From Diploptera punctata (taxonomy: Eukaryota; Arthropoda; Insecta; Blattodea; Blaberidae): a DNA stretch of 64,000 bases. The position numbers were made by a program, and so were the translations under genes. Positions 43,180 to 54,750 of the stretch are shown here, one piece after another. The notes beneath the pieces are model-generated. The model did no database searches and had not been told where the DNA came from. It was given only the letters and a program-made list of their open reading frames with translations. The DNA lies in the NCBI GenBank assembly GCA_030220185.1, contig JASPKZ010007539.1, forward strand, positions 124,001 through 188,000, in the 5' to 3' direction. Position 1 is the first letter of the stretch; each line of letters opens with the position of its first letter.

Positions 43180-43612
43180 CAGTGAATAGAGAGAACAGGA
43201 TGAACAAATAAATTGTGAAGAAAGGGACATTAATAGCAGCAAATTATTTGTAAAGAATCAGTGAAATTCTGTGAAATAAAGTGAATTTGGATAATTTGTG
43301 TAAACATCTGTTTATTTATTTTAAAAATTCCATCTGAATCATATGCTACCGATAGCCGCAACATCTTTGCCCATGGAACCAGCACCATCTTCCTGAAACT
43401 CCACTATCATCTTCTCAACCACTGCCATTGCAGCTGCATCCTTTACTCCTTTCTTTGAGTGGCCTGTCCCTTAGGCTACATTATCAATGACGATAACTCT
43501 ATAGAGAAATATTGGCTCATCATTGGTTCCCTCTATCTCAAAGTCATATTTTGGAGTGATGCCTAGGTGACTCAATAGCTCCTGCAGTACAGAAACTTAT
43601 GTTTTTGTAACA
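43180..43612 (-). pseudogene. dsRNA-binding domain pseudogene (TRBP/Loquacious/R2D2-like), left arm
   Basis: On the minus strand, coding runs down from about 43612: VSVLQELLSHLGITPKYDFE, then NDEPIFLYRVIVIDNVA, a TAA, and GTGHSKKGVKDAAAMAVVEK. This is one complete type-A dsRBD of about 65 residues with the GxG-SKK-AK-AA signature. It is followed by SMGKDVAAIGSI, a stop, and 3'-UTR-like sequence. A second stop replaces the usual proline before VSVLQ. Such proteins help Dicer load small RNAs. The exact member cannot be fixed. The 74-codon frame upstream (43597-43821) is continuous with it but has no motif. Confidence 0.75.
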
Positions 43613-43812
43613 GTATTGTCCCTGATATTTTTATAAAAGGCAACACTGTCATGGTGACATGCAAAGACACAGAAAAGAAAATGTCTGCTGGAGTCACGGT
43701 TTGGGTACTGTAGTAGCTGTTGAGTCACCAATGTATCATTCCAAATACAATCTTGGAGAAATAGGTAACCAAAGATGAACCAACGCATTGCTATTGATAA
43801 TATAGCTATAGG

Positions 43813-44108
43813 GCCTGCCACTCAAAGAATGAAGCAAATAATGTAGTTGTGCTGGCAGTACTTGAGGCGAAGACAGTGGAGCTTCAGAAAGATAGATTTG
43901 GTTCCATGGGCAAAGATGTTGTGGCTATTGCCCATGTATGTTTCAGATGGAATTTCTTTAAATAAACACCACAGCTGTTTATACAAAACTTAAATTTCCA
44001 AATTCACTTTATTTATTTCACAGATTTTCACTTATTGTTCACAAATAACTTGCTGCTAATAAACTTTCGTGTTTCACAATTTATTTGAACATCCTGTTCT
44101 TTCTACTT
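43813..44108 (+). pseudogene. dsRNA-binding domain pseudogene, right arm (inverted copy)
   Basis: The plus strand reads ACHSKNEANNVVVLAVLEAK, TVELQKDR, then GSMGKDVVAIAHV and FRWNFFK before a stop. It is the second half of the same dsRBD plus the same downstream sequence as the left arm, in opposite orientation. The two arms (43180-43470 and 43813-44108) are roughly three-quarters identical by eye over nearly 300 bp, including the UTR-like parts. A spacer of about 340 bp separates them. Confidence 0.7.
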
Positions 44109-45589
44109 AGAAAATTTTCTTGCCTTTTCCCTTGAGATCCTTTTGCTGGTTCACAACCCAGACACAACTTGCTCATCCAACCCTCACAACTGCTTATGGT
44201 GGGAACATTTTGGGTGTCCAGTAGAGACTCTTCCTGAGTGGATGCCTCAAGACTCAGGAATTTCTTGAATTGACATATATAGAAAATTCTTTCTCATCAA
44301 AGCTTGTCTAGAGAGATCATTTGCTAGCTACACATGACCTGAATCCAATTCCTTATTGGCTTAAAAGTAGTCTTGGTGCTGTCAGCAAAATTCAAATGTA
44401 TCAATAATGCATCAAAATATTTTATATCTACACTGTAGATTTTCATCTAAACTTTATGAACGAGAATAATTTGTTAAGTGGTATTGCTGAAGATCAGAAG
44501 AATAAGAAACAAGACAGGAAAAAAAGGTTGAGAAGTCAAACCACTGAAGATAAAAAATTTAGAAGAAATGTGCACTAATTCCACAGAGATTGAGTCTAGA
44601 AGAAGCAGCAATCATGATGAGGCATATCTTGTGGTACACCTGCAAATAATACTACTGATGAAAATAAGAATTCTTCCAAAGAAGATACGAAGCAAGGTGT
44701 CTACTGTAGAAAAGATAGATATCACTACAATAATCAAACTTGCTTCATCTTTAAAACTACACAGTCATAAGAAGTACATAATGAAATGATTTCTTACATA
44801 TATTACTCAATTTCAGATACATTATTAAACAAATAAAATAGTGATACATTTTGGACAAACACAAAGTGACAACAAAGAAGACTAATGAAGACTTGTAAGA
44901 TACTGTACTATGGAGAACAACACAAATTATGCAGATCTAGGGTTATAATGTATTTCAATGAAAAATCTAAAACAGAGTTTCAAAATTTAAGACATTAGAG
45001 AAATACAGAGGTTATCTAGAAGTCAAAGTTAGGGTTTAATTAATTATTTAAATATTCTACTACTTTAAATATTGGTTTGATTCAGAGCCTGGATTAGATT
45101 CTTCCAGTTTGACATTTATTCAACTGTTTTGAGTTATTCCTTTTTTAAATCGGCACCACACGAGTTAAAGATTTTTGTACAAAAATAACTAATGACAATG
45201 AGACTACACTTCTGTCAATAAGTTTTTAATATTTTATTTAATGATAACTGCACACTGCAATAAATTTAGATGTGACTTCAACAGGAAGGAGAGACAATTA
45301 TGTGGTCAATGATACCTGAGCACAAACATGATCTTAAGTTCAATGAATGAAAGAGTCATTTCTTATTTTACCTCATACTTCATGTTTTCTTACACACGGG
45401 AACTACAGTTTTCAATAGGAACATCCCTCCCATTTTCAACGGATATTACGAATGACTCATTCATTCATTGAACTAAGAACCTCATAATTTTATTTCCCAT
45501 ATTTAACTATGAATGATCTAAGTTTCCAAATACTATCAAGACTGTGGAAAAAACTGACAAAATTCTGAATTAGTAATCTTTACTTCACT
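44109..45589. other. AT-rich non-coding stretch
   Basis: Short frames such as 44568-44789 have no known motif. No repeat ends were identified. Confidence 0.5.
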
Positions 45590-45656
45590 GGGAATTGAAC
45601 CCCGACTCTCTCAATTTAAACAACTGTGTAATGTTCTGAGCTATGCAGTCTAAGAC
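45590..45656 (-). repeat. tRNA-like sequence
   Basis: On the minus strand ATAGCTCAGAACATTACAC resembles a D-arm, and GGGGTTCAATTCCCA is a good box B/T-arm. No acceptor stem was found. It overlaps the start of a decayed SINE on the other strand. Confidence 0.3.
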
Positions 45657-45890
45657 ATCATACCTTAATACAAAGCTGTAGGATATGCAGTGGTTCAAGT
45701 CGTGATGGGCAAAGAAATTACAGATGCAATTTCAGCCAATATGGGACCAGTGCCCACCCAGCATTCTAAGAATGTGGGTATCTACAATAACTAGTGGCTC
45801 CAGGTTGAGAAAATAAGCTTTAAAGACTGGGATATCTGACATGCTGATCTCACATTATCCCTATACTGGTTTTTAGACAAGGAATTTGGA
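45634..45890 (+). repeat. tRNA-derived SINE (family 1), highly diverged
   Basis: Conserved blocks remain: GCAGTGGTTCAAGTCG, TTCAGCCAATATGGGACCAG, TGCCCACCCAGCAT, TAGTGGCTCCAGGTTGAG and GACATGCTGATCTCACAT. It is the oldest-looking member in the window. Confidence 0.75.
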
Positions 45891-46029
45891 TCTAAATATC
45901 ATTACTATGTGTGGATTTTGATTATAAGTAGTTTATATTTTATTTCTTCATTCCATACTTGGGATTTCCTTCACCTAGCAAATCTATCAAACTAAACCAA
46001 GTTGGACCCCAAAAATAAAAGTTATCTAC

Positions 46030-46077
<48 letters not shown>

Positions 46078-46870
46078 GCATTAAAATTCGTAAAGTTGTA
46101 TTCAGTTATTAACTGCATTTATGTTACTAACTAGTTATCATCATTAAATTTCAGTTTCACATACATTTTAACAATACAGTTGTGAGGATATGATGTACAG
46201 TTTAACTGTTATTATCAGACAAAACCAATGAATTTATATTACAACACACAGTATGTACTTAAATACAAAAGTTACAGTGGTGGCTTGTTAGATGAAGTGA
46301 AGAGAAGTGGTGCTTTGTCACTAAAGCATTATGAAATATAATTATAAAAACCAATCTGGCTCTCACTTCGCTAATGTTTATTTAAAATTATTATCAACTC
46401 ACTATTATTTTTAATAGTTATTCATAAAATAATTTTTATGACAGCATTCTATTATCAACATGAATGATGTTCAGTACACGACACAGGAAAGACATTGGTA
46501 ATTTTGTTCCTTGAAAAATAATATCAATGATAGGAAAGATATTTAGAGAAACTAACAATTTTAAGGTGAATATATTTGAATTCCGTTTTTTCTTCCAAAT
46601 GTTCATTTTCATGCAAATGTGATGCTGTGCACTAATAACACACAACAACAAATTTGAACTTGTTGTCGCTCGCACAAATGAAAATAGATGATTTTAGGTA
46701 ATTGGCATGTGCTGATTTCGAATTTGAAGTCCGTTTTTCTCTATCACCTAACAGTTTTTTTGTGAGGACGTGTTGAATTTTTTTCATTATATTTTGCATA
46801 TTATTGCTTATCTGCACTTAGTTTGAATTTTATTTGCAATAATATTGCTAGAAGCAATTGCTCTATGTAA
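45891..46870. other. AT-rich non-coding stretch with TA microsatellite
   Basis: A (TA)n run of about 43 bp lies at 46032-46074. No gene was recognised. Frames at 46436-46817 lack motifs. Confidence 0.55.
46032..46074. repeat. (TA)n microsatellite
   Basis: Uninterrupted dinucleotide run. Confidence 0.95.
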
Positions 46871-46884
46871 AACCAAATCATATA

Positions 46885-47006
46885 CTTACTCACTGGCACT
46901 ATCGAACCCATAGGTTCATGGCCGCACGGACATAAGCTCTCCATACATCCCTATCCTGAGCTAATTCTTTCCAATCATTCCCTGTATAATCTACTTCCCT
47001 CAAATT
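46885..47006 (-). mobile_element. RTE LINE 3' scrap (copy A family), 14-bp TSD
   Basis: The 122 bp equal the reverse complement of the last part of 19050-20170, from GATTTGAGG to GTGAGTAAG. It is bounded by AACCAAATCATATA at 46871-46884 and 47007-47020. It is an extreme 5' truncation and confirms where this LINE family ends. Confidence 0.95.
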
Positions 47007-47123
47007 AACCAAATCATATAGGATCCAAAAAGTTAAATATAAATAAGTAGTTATGTTACAACACATGCTTAAATTGTAGCAAAAATCTCATCTTTCAAAA
47101 CTTATTTTCTGGATGACTTATGT

Positions 47124-49106
47124 CAGTAAGATAGCTCCGAATTGTCTGTTGATAAGTTGCCAGCAGTAATCAGCAAGCATGTTGGTCACTGATTTCTCTT
47201 TTCCATTTCTAAAATGTCTTGGTGAAACCTTTTGCCATGTTCATTATTGATGTCACCCAAGTTTGGTGGAAAAAATCCAAGTGTGAGTGAAGAAAAATGT
47301 ATCTTAAGGGACATATTGCATCCCATTAATTTTTAAGCCCTCAACAAGTCTTCCACTATGTCTCTGTAGTTTTCTGCTTTATAGTTTTCCAGAAAATTCA
47401 CACATACTGACTTGAAGGCAAGCCAGGCATTTTTCTCAACTGGGGTGAGAGTCCTCTCGAATACATCATCATCAAGGAGATTGCATATTTCCGATTGAGG
47501 GTCTTTCCACTTTTCAGCGGTTGCCCTTTTACCAGCCGGCTGCTGGCCCTTCACATCCGCATGTGTCAATCACAGAGGTAGATGATCAACAGCCAGTGTA
47601 GGGGTGACATGTGGTTAGCATGTCGAGTCCCCCAGCCGTTATGGCTGGTTCCTCAACCTGGAGCCACTACTTATTGTAGCTACCCAATTGCCTCACGATG
47701 CTGGCTGGGCACCGGTCCCATACTGGCCGAAATACCATGAGAAAATTTCTTCCCCCATGGAGACTCGAACCAGCGCAAGTCCCGTTAGCTCTGCGCCAAG
47801 GCTTCCTACCTTAACCACTCGGCTACGGCGCGGGACGATTGCATATTTGAGGACCTATAAAAATGCCTTCTTTTAGTTTAGCCTCACTTAACCTTTGAAA
47901 TTTTGCCCTTAAATATTGGAAAGACCTGCCTGATTTATCTATTGCCTTCACGAACTTCTTCATCAACCCCAGTTTTATATATAAATGTGGCAAAAATATT
48001 TTTAGTTGTATCAACAAGTGGTGGGATTTCACACTTTTTTGTCCTACTACTGAAGTTTCTCTTAATGGCCACTCCTTAATTTCATACTGGTAATGCTTAT
48101 CATGACTATCCCACTCGCACAAGAAACAGCAAAAGTTTGTGAATCCTGGCTTCATCCCTTTTATCATGCCTATTACTTTTAGATCTGCAAAAATCTGCCA
48201 ACCATGTTCTGCATAATTCAAACCCTTAAGAATTGTTCTTATACTGTCGTATGTTTCCTTCATTGTAATGGAGTAGGCAACTGGCATAGACGGATACACA
48301 TTCCCGTGATGCTAAAGAACGGCCTTTAAACTCAATTTCGACAAGTCTATGAAGAGACGCCATTCTTGAGGATTATGTTCTCTTCCAAATTCAATCATTA
48401 GCCTATTAATATCATTGCAGTAAACCAATTGTTCATTTTCTGTGAAGAGTGGCGACAGATTTAATTCCCGTTTTCTGTAAGTGATTTTTGTGCCTGGTTG
48501 TAATAAGTTTCCTGAAGTCGAGATGATAAAATCTCTGCCAATTGTTTATTTAATTTCAAGTCTCTTACAAGATCATTTAATTCAGCTTGTGATGTCAAAT
48601 GTGGATCTCAAGATACATTGAAGTCAGGATCACATAGGGATGGTCCATCATCAGTAGAGGAACTAGAGCCAGGAGATGTATTTTCTTCCTCCAAAGTCCA
48701 TTTTTCAGGAGGTTTTGGAATTGGCAAAGAATCACTGTTTAACAGGTTGCATGGCTGAATGCAAATTTAGATACTGAAGAGAATGCTTATTTCTTGAAGT
48801 GAAACCAGATATATTGACCATATAGAAATAACAGTCAGTGTGTAGGTTCTCTCCACAACATTGGAATGGCAAATGGCATGCACGAATACGAACCTTTTAA
48901 CCATCCTATTAAAATTCCTTGGCAGTTTGTACAGCAAGAATTGGGGGGCCAATATTTATTAGTATCTTCAAATTTACTATAGTCCCGATAAATAAATTGT
49001 ACACCTTTGTAACTAGTGGAGTGACAGTTCTGTGCTGAGATTTTGTACTATACTTTCCACATACATAATAGAATAAATTAGGAGAATTCTTACAGCAGCG
49101 AGACAT
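47124..49106 (-). pseudogene. Repeated uncharacterised arthropod gene, split by a SINE
   Basis: It starts at 49106 with MSRCCKNSPNLFYYVCGKYS and continues through frame-shifted pieces. The frame 47849-48299 includes YPSMPVAYSITMKETYD and FTNFCCFLCEWDSHDKHYQY. It continues with EWPLRETSVVGQKSV, FLPHLYIKLGLMKKFVKAID and LKEGIFIGPQICN. The SINE at 47491-47836 intervenes. The frame resumes with NLLDDDVFERTLTPVEK, NFLENYKAENYRDIVEDLL and, frame-shifted, EHGKRFHQDILEMEKRN and NMLADYCWQL. The length fits about 600 residues, as recalled for this multicopy arthropod family of unknown function. Repeated occurrence suggests a transposon-borne gene. Confidence 0.75.
47491..47836 (-). repeat. tRNA-derived SINE (family 1), complete reference copy
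   Basis: The 346-bp insertion has a perfect 12-bp duplication GATTGCATATTT at 47479-47490 and 47837-47848. On the minus strand it begins GTCCCGCGCCGTAGCC and ends CCCTCAATCGG. Removing it restores the reading frame of the host gene relic. It is the cleanest member for defining the family. Confidence 0.96.
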
Positions 49107-50399
49107 TGTAAAATTATAAAAACACTAAAACTTACATATTAAAATATATTATAGTAGATTGTTTTAATTTAATTTCTTTATAATGATACACAATAATGCA
49201 TATATATCAATACTTCACAATCGCAATGATTAACTCATAATGTAATACGAAATGCACAGAACGAGGCATTACATACGTATTTGACAGTGGCAATCAGGAA
49301 ATTTTGTATACCTGAGTATTCCTGAGAGTTTAACAACCCCTAAGAGTAATATAACTGTGCGAAAGAAAAATAAGGGTGACCAGTTTGAGAGATAATAGCG
49401 CCTGCGACTCTCATGGAAACGATCACTTCTGCTAAACGTCATGGAAATATCTGACTCCGGTTAGGTGATTCGAAAAAACTAATTTCATTTTCAGCTTCTG
49501 CAAGTCCGAAAATATAGTTATTGATACATTTTGAGTCTGCGAGTAATTCTTTGTTGTTGTGTGTATTATCTACAGAAGTGAAGTATACTTTAGATCAATT
49601 TAATAGAAGTAGTGAAATTTTTTAAACCTCACATTTTGTTGGTGATATTACTTCCGAAAATCCCAATGGTATTCAGCAAAGGATGGATAGGAGTCATGTT
49701 AATGGTACTTCCTCTCTTATAAAAATGTCCAAATTCCTTCAATTCAGACTAGTAAACTTGTAGAGGTAAACTTAGCGGGGTCAACATAACTTTATGAGGA
49801 ATACATTCTGTGCATTTTAAAATTTTTTATTTGCAAAGATGTCAGCTGCCTTATAACCTATGTGAAAATTCAGCTATATTTATACATAGGTATAATTTAA
49901 TACAAATTAAAAAAAAAAAAACTTATTGTATATAAGGATTCATATGTATTAACTTTAGTTTAATTTCTAAAACTTTAGGGCTATGAAATTTTTATAATAT
50001 CTGCAGAATATGAATCTGTACAATGTCATAATGATAGTCTCAAATTTGACTGGACATCTTAGATTTTCTCCGACTTCTGCATATCTTAAAAGGAAATAGA
50101 GAAATTCTTCAAAATAATTTTCAGAAATTATTTGTTTTTGCAGTTCATATGACTGTGTACATAGTAAATATCTTGCAGAAGTATTTTGTAAGCCTTGTTT
50201 ATTTTTTAATATAAAGAATACACAGGGATTTGGGAATTTACCAAAATATTACTAATTCTATGCTCAAGCATGAATATTCTGAGAACATTTAAATCATGCT
50301 TTGTAAAAGAGAACTTTTAACTAAAAATTGATGTTGATGTATTAAAAGAAAATGAGACTCTCAAGTTATATCAGTATTAATTATATTAATGAGTTGGAC
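49107..50399. other. AT-rich non-coding stretch
   Basis: No gene or repeat boundary was recognised. Confidence 0.5.
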
Positions 50400-50921
50400 A
50401 TCTTGACTCACCTCATATTTCTTGATTTTTATACAGACCGGTTTCATCGCATTTACATGACATTCTCAATGAAATCCAACTGCTGTCCTGCGGTTGTCCA
50501 TCCTGTAAGTTGACATCCACTCCCTCTGCCGGCTGACCAATGAACTTACAAATCAAATTTTTTTTCTCTTTCTCTGGGAATTTCAAACTTCATGGTTTTC
50601 TTTTTATTTCTGCAGATGTAAAATGTTTTCCCAAATTGTGAGTTCCTTAGATTTTTCTAACTGGTTTAGTAATTTGGCCTTAGTTTCAATTCTGTGTTTT
50701 TCTGACCATGCATGTGCAGCTATTGCAGATTTTTGTATTTCTCCATTTTTAACATTTCTAGGGTGTTCTTTCAATCTTGTATGTAAGCTATTTTTTTGTT
50801 TTTCCTATGTATATTTTTTCACAATCTTTACAATCAAATTGATAAATCCCTGATTTGTTGCCTTCTTCAATCTTTTAATTTTTGTTGGTTTTCATTAATT
50901 TATTCAAACTGTAATCATTTT
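50400..50921 (-). pseudogene. PLE C-terminus: GIY-YIG endonuclease
   Basis: From 50921 downward: NDYSLNKLMKTNKN, then GNKSGIYQFDCKDCEKIYIG, with GIY and YIG in their usual positions, and KTK. After a stop come frame-shifted RLKEH-like and AHAW remnants, then CRNKKKTMKFEIPREREK. The CxxC motif before YIG is typical of PLE endonucleases, which cut the target for priming. The 3' edge near TTGACTCACCTCATATTTC recurs in other PLE scraps here. Confidence 0.85.
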
Positions 50922-53668
50922 GGGTCATTCCATGATAAAAGGGACATTTTGGTCTATTTTTTAACATTGTATATTTGCGTTTATTTTTTTATTGTGAGAT
51001 TGTCCACGCTTAGGACTTCCTGTTTCACAATAGCATTTATGTGCAAAACCTATTTCTTTATTGTTCTGGCTCCAAGAAGATAGCGACGTTTCCTGCAGAC
51101 GTTATTAACATATTTTCAATAACTTCAAGGTAAGTTTTTTTTTTAATTTTACAGCAATATAATATATTGGGAGTTTATAATTTCCTTTCTCATACTTTGA
51201 TGTATGAAATAAAACTAAAAGCACTTATATAGATGTTGATTGGAAATAGTAATATTAAATTTAGAATTTTAATATTAATGTGTAATGTGAGTGACAAAAT
51301 ATGCTATTTTATTAATTAAAAAGCAATAAATGTTGTTCACTTTTATTAAAAATCTGGTATTATTAAATAGAGGTAATGAATGTTATTGGGTGAAATTAAC
51401 AGCATCCTAAGAATTTTATTTAATGTGATATATCTAATTATATTAAAGAAATGTGAGTGACAATGAAAAACTTACAGTATGAGGTTTTTACACATTTCAG
51501 GAGAAGAAAATTACCTGGCTTGTTTTTGGTGATGAAATAAAATTTGACACTATTGGACATTGTTTTCATTCTGTGATTGCCAAAATTCCATCAACCTCTG
51601 CTGAGAGAATGAGAAAAATGAGGCAGAAGCTTAAGGAGGAAGGTAATTATCATAAGTATAAAGAACAGCATACAAACTGTGTAAGAAAATACAGAGAAAA
51701 GAAGAAAGAGAAATTGAAGAATCATAAGAAGGAAGATCTCATTTGAAGAAGAATAAGAAAAAAAAACAAAACATGTCGCTAGAATTAGGCGTCTGAGAAT
51801 TTGATTTTGGCTGTGAATTCTTTGCACCATGTAGTTCCAGCATGTTCTGCTTACTCATCATCATATCTGGTTGAAATTGTATGCCTGTCAGCAAAAGAAG
51901 ATTGCTGGGTCATGAAATGCTGATTGCAAGGACAGGTTGTACAATCACTTGCAGGAGAAAATCTTTAATAATCAAGAGGTCTCCACATTGAATTGTTCAT
52001 GGCATGTATGGAGAAAAGAAGGATGTTCAGCCAGGGTTCAGGAGGAAGGTAGTGCAGCCGATTTGGCAGAATATATACTTTCCCTGTTGCCCTTTTTCTT
52101 GAAACATTGTTTTGTGAAAAGAGAACAGGCAAAATTCTATAATGAAGAAAGGTTAATGACTACATCTTCCAACTTCAAACCAAATATTGAAGTCATACTG
52201 GTAGACTTCTCCAAAAATTTTACTTGTTCTGCACAAGATGAAATACAAAGTTTACATTGGGTTCAACCTGAAGTCAGTTTATTTACTGCAGCAGCCTGGT
52301 ATTCTGGAGAACATCATCCCATAGTCATAGTGTCTCATAACCTATATCATACAAAACACACTGTGGTTGCATATACTGACAGGCTACTTGAAGAAATTCT
52401 AACTGAAATAAATGAAGTCAGTATTTGGTCAGGTAGAACAAGTTCACAATTTAAAAACATATATTGCAGCTAGTCTGAAGGTGCTGAAACAAAAGCATGA
52501 ACTGCAGGTGATAAAATTGAACTATTTTGCCACTTTACATGGCAAAGGTCCTGTGTACGGCCCCTGGTGAGGCTGTGAAGAGGCAAGTTAGAACACATGT
52601 CTTATCAAGAAAGTGAAGTTTTCAATGCATACATTTTTCTGAAGTAGCCAGAAAAGTATCGTCTGTGAATATAATTGTGAATATAATTCTGTAGATATAG
52701 AAGAAAGAAATCAGAAAATGAAGCTGGATAAAGTTTTTGAGGTAGCACCCATAATTGGTAAAATCTCGAAAATCCATGCCATGTCTCTCAAAAATGAATT
52801 GGAAACTTATTTTGTATCAAAGCATAATATGTCGAATAAATTGGAAGTAATTCTAAAGAGAGACCTGTACAAAGGATGTCATAACTGCAAAATTTGTGAA
52901 AGTGGAGCTGTAAGGAAAACACTCAATATCGCATTATGCTGCAATTTGTCAGTTTTCAATCGATGCTGACTATGAAGTAAAGGTGCATTTTTAAAAAGGT
53001 GGGAGAATGTAAATCATGGTTTACTGTCAACAAGGGAGACATAGTGTTCGTTAATAAAGATCCCGAGTTGGAGTGAAGGGGTAACAGAATTTATTATAAA
53101 TTTAAAATGAAAATAAATGTTGCTCAAATTTATTTATATCTACTATCATCTGTTATATATATATATACACACATGTTATGTACTGATTTGTATTACATTT
53201 GTTTCATGGTAAATAATTGTAAATCAGTCATAATTATCAACCATTTTGTCATGTTGTTGATTATGTAATGTGAGTGACAAAATACTGTAATGTGAATGAC
53301 ATAAAATTTGTGTATATTCAATTCAGATTTACCACAATAAATTAAAACTTTTGCTGTAATAACCTGTGTGTCTCATTAATGTACAGCCATAAAATTGTTT
53401 TTCCAGAACTTTTACAAGAGCAGAGACCTTAATTTTTTTGTATAGTGAAATTTATCATGTCTTTTTCCTGTAATGTGACACGTACATTTTAATTTTTTTG
53501 TCCATTTATTGGAATTCAAAATTCAAAGAAAATATTTAAAAATGTAGAGCATTTAATGAAGAATAAACATGATTTACCGATGTTTTAAATTTACTTAGGA
53601 CTATAGATTTATAGTAAAATTTTAAGGTGGGAAAATAGTCAAATTGTAATGTGACAATGGAATGACCC
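50922..53668 (+). mobile_element. Unassigned DNA transposon, GGGTCATTCCA TIRs
   Basis: It starts GGGTCATTCCATGATAAAAG and ends TGGAATGACCC, inverted repeats of about 11-12 bp with weaker similarity beyond. Both flanks carry TTTT, consistent with a 4-bp duplication. Removing the element and one TTTT joins the PLE reading frame exactly. The phrase AATGTGAGTGACAAAAT recurs near both ends (51284, 51452, 53268), as expected for subterminal transposase-binding repeats. The plus-strand ORFs inside resemble a widespread insect protein family with DDE-like features (recollection), but the superfamily could not be named. Confidence 0.8.
51590..52969 (+). pseudogene. Putative transposase of the GGGTCATTCCA element
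   Basis: An N-terminal basic, lysine-rich region (51609-51740) follows a piece with TIGHCFHSVIAKIPSTSA. The main frame 51937-52473 reads WRKEGCSARVQEEGSAADLA, YILSLLPFFLKHCFVKREQA, VILVDFSKNFTCSAQDEIQS, LHWVQPEVSLFTAAAW and IWSGRTSSQFKNIYCS. The DFS-N and IWSxG-SSQFKN motifs look like metal-binding parts of an RNase H-fold transposase (inference). Frame-shifted HGKGP follows. The last frame (52718-52969) ends with CHNCKICESG, a small CxxC pair. Several breaks are present. Confidence 0.65.
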
Positions 53669-54090
53669 TTTTTCGGTGCTAATTTAATGTTAAATTTTCT
53701 GAATTTTTTAAAAACTTATTAAATGCCTAAGGATCATATGTAATCTTTGGGTAGACCTTTCAAATGTTGGATTGAGACCATAATAGACCACTAGGTCCAT
53801 CACATGAAAAGAAGAAGGAGGATGACACGTAAATTTCTTGAATTTATTACCAGTTTCTTTATCTGTCTGAAGAGTATCTTCAATTACCACTTTTTGTTTC
53901 TTGAATTTATTCATTTTCTTATGAATCATCTTTTCCTGAAATCCATTCTCTTTTGCTATTTTTATAATGTGTTTTTTTTTTCTTTCCTAAAATTTTCTCT
54001 GCTCATGGGAACATTTACAAGTCTATATGTTAAACTATTATATACTGCCTGTTTATGTTCAATATGGTTAAAATCTGTTGCTTTAATATA
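53669..54090 (-). pseudogene. PLE thumb/connection region
   Basis: Going down from 54090: DFNHIEHKQAVYNSLTYRLV, NVPMSREFF, then KENGFQEKMIHKKMNKFKKQ, which are usual in the PLE region after RT. A less clear stretch (53708-53850) and FKKFRKFNIKLAPK lead to the insertion point at 53668. The frame across the transposon reads PK|NDYSLNKL. Confidence 0.75.
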
Positions 54091-54748
54091 CAGTGTGATC
54101 AGTATAGCATTGGACTACAGACTGTTTTGTGCGGTGACAAAGGATTACACGTGCAGATACGGGACTTGAAATGTGTGCAGACTCAGTCGTATACAAGCAC
54201 ATCCCATGCATTCACGGTTGCAGTCAGATTGTGTGCTTCGAGTGGATAAGGTGTTCGTTCGCTTTTCCTTGTGTGCTGAATGGCATGTATATAAGTTATT
54301 TCAATTTTAAAATTTGTATCTTATAAAAGAGGCATGTATAAGTGTAAACTGAATGACATGTGTATAAATGTAAAGTGTAAACTGTATAATGGCTAATAAT
54401 TTTTCTATTGAACAACATATATTTATTTATGATCAATATTTGTTAACTCAGTCTGCCAGCCAAGTATGATGATTTTTTGAAACATGATTCCCAGGTGTAA
54501 AAATTACATCACGTTCAACAGTCCATAATCTATACAACAAATTTTATAAAGAGGTGTCAAAAATGTATGGACAACGAAGGTGAACAGTTCTAGCACCTGC
54601 TTCAATAATGTTGGTAAGTACAACAATTTGTAAAATAGTTACGAAAATGTGTGTGCAATCCTACACTGTCCGTTACACATTGCGAGTGCATCAGCAGTGT
54701 ATAGTGAAATCCCCATGTCTGCTGTCCAGAACTATACTGATCGCACTC
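54091..54748. mobile_element. TA-flanked non-autonomous DNA transposon
   Basis: The ends CAGTGTGATCAGTATAG and, inverted, GAGTGCGATCAGTATAG form TIRs of about 30 bp with some mismatches. TA flanks both sides (54089-54090 and 54749-54750). At 658 bp it has no transposase frame. It resembles Tc1/mariner-type non-autonomous elements and separates the PLE RT from its thumb. Confidence 0.75.
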
Positions 54749-54750
54749 TA

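Noticed and set aside
47333..47569. Frame starting MTHADVKGQQPAGK taken as a gene start
   Set aside because: The first part is antisense-read SINE sequence; only the portion below 47491 belongs to the host gene relic.
53804..54249. Plus-strand frames of 121 and 64 codons
   Set aside because: They overlap the minus-strand PLE thumb region and the small TA-flanked transposon; no motif was seen.
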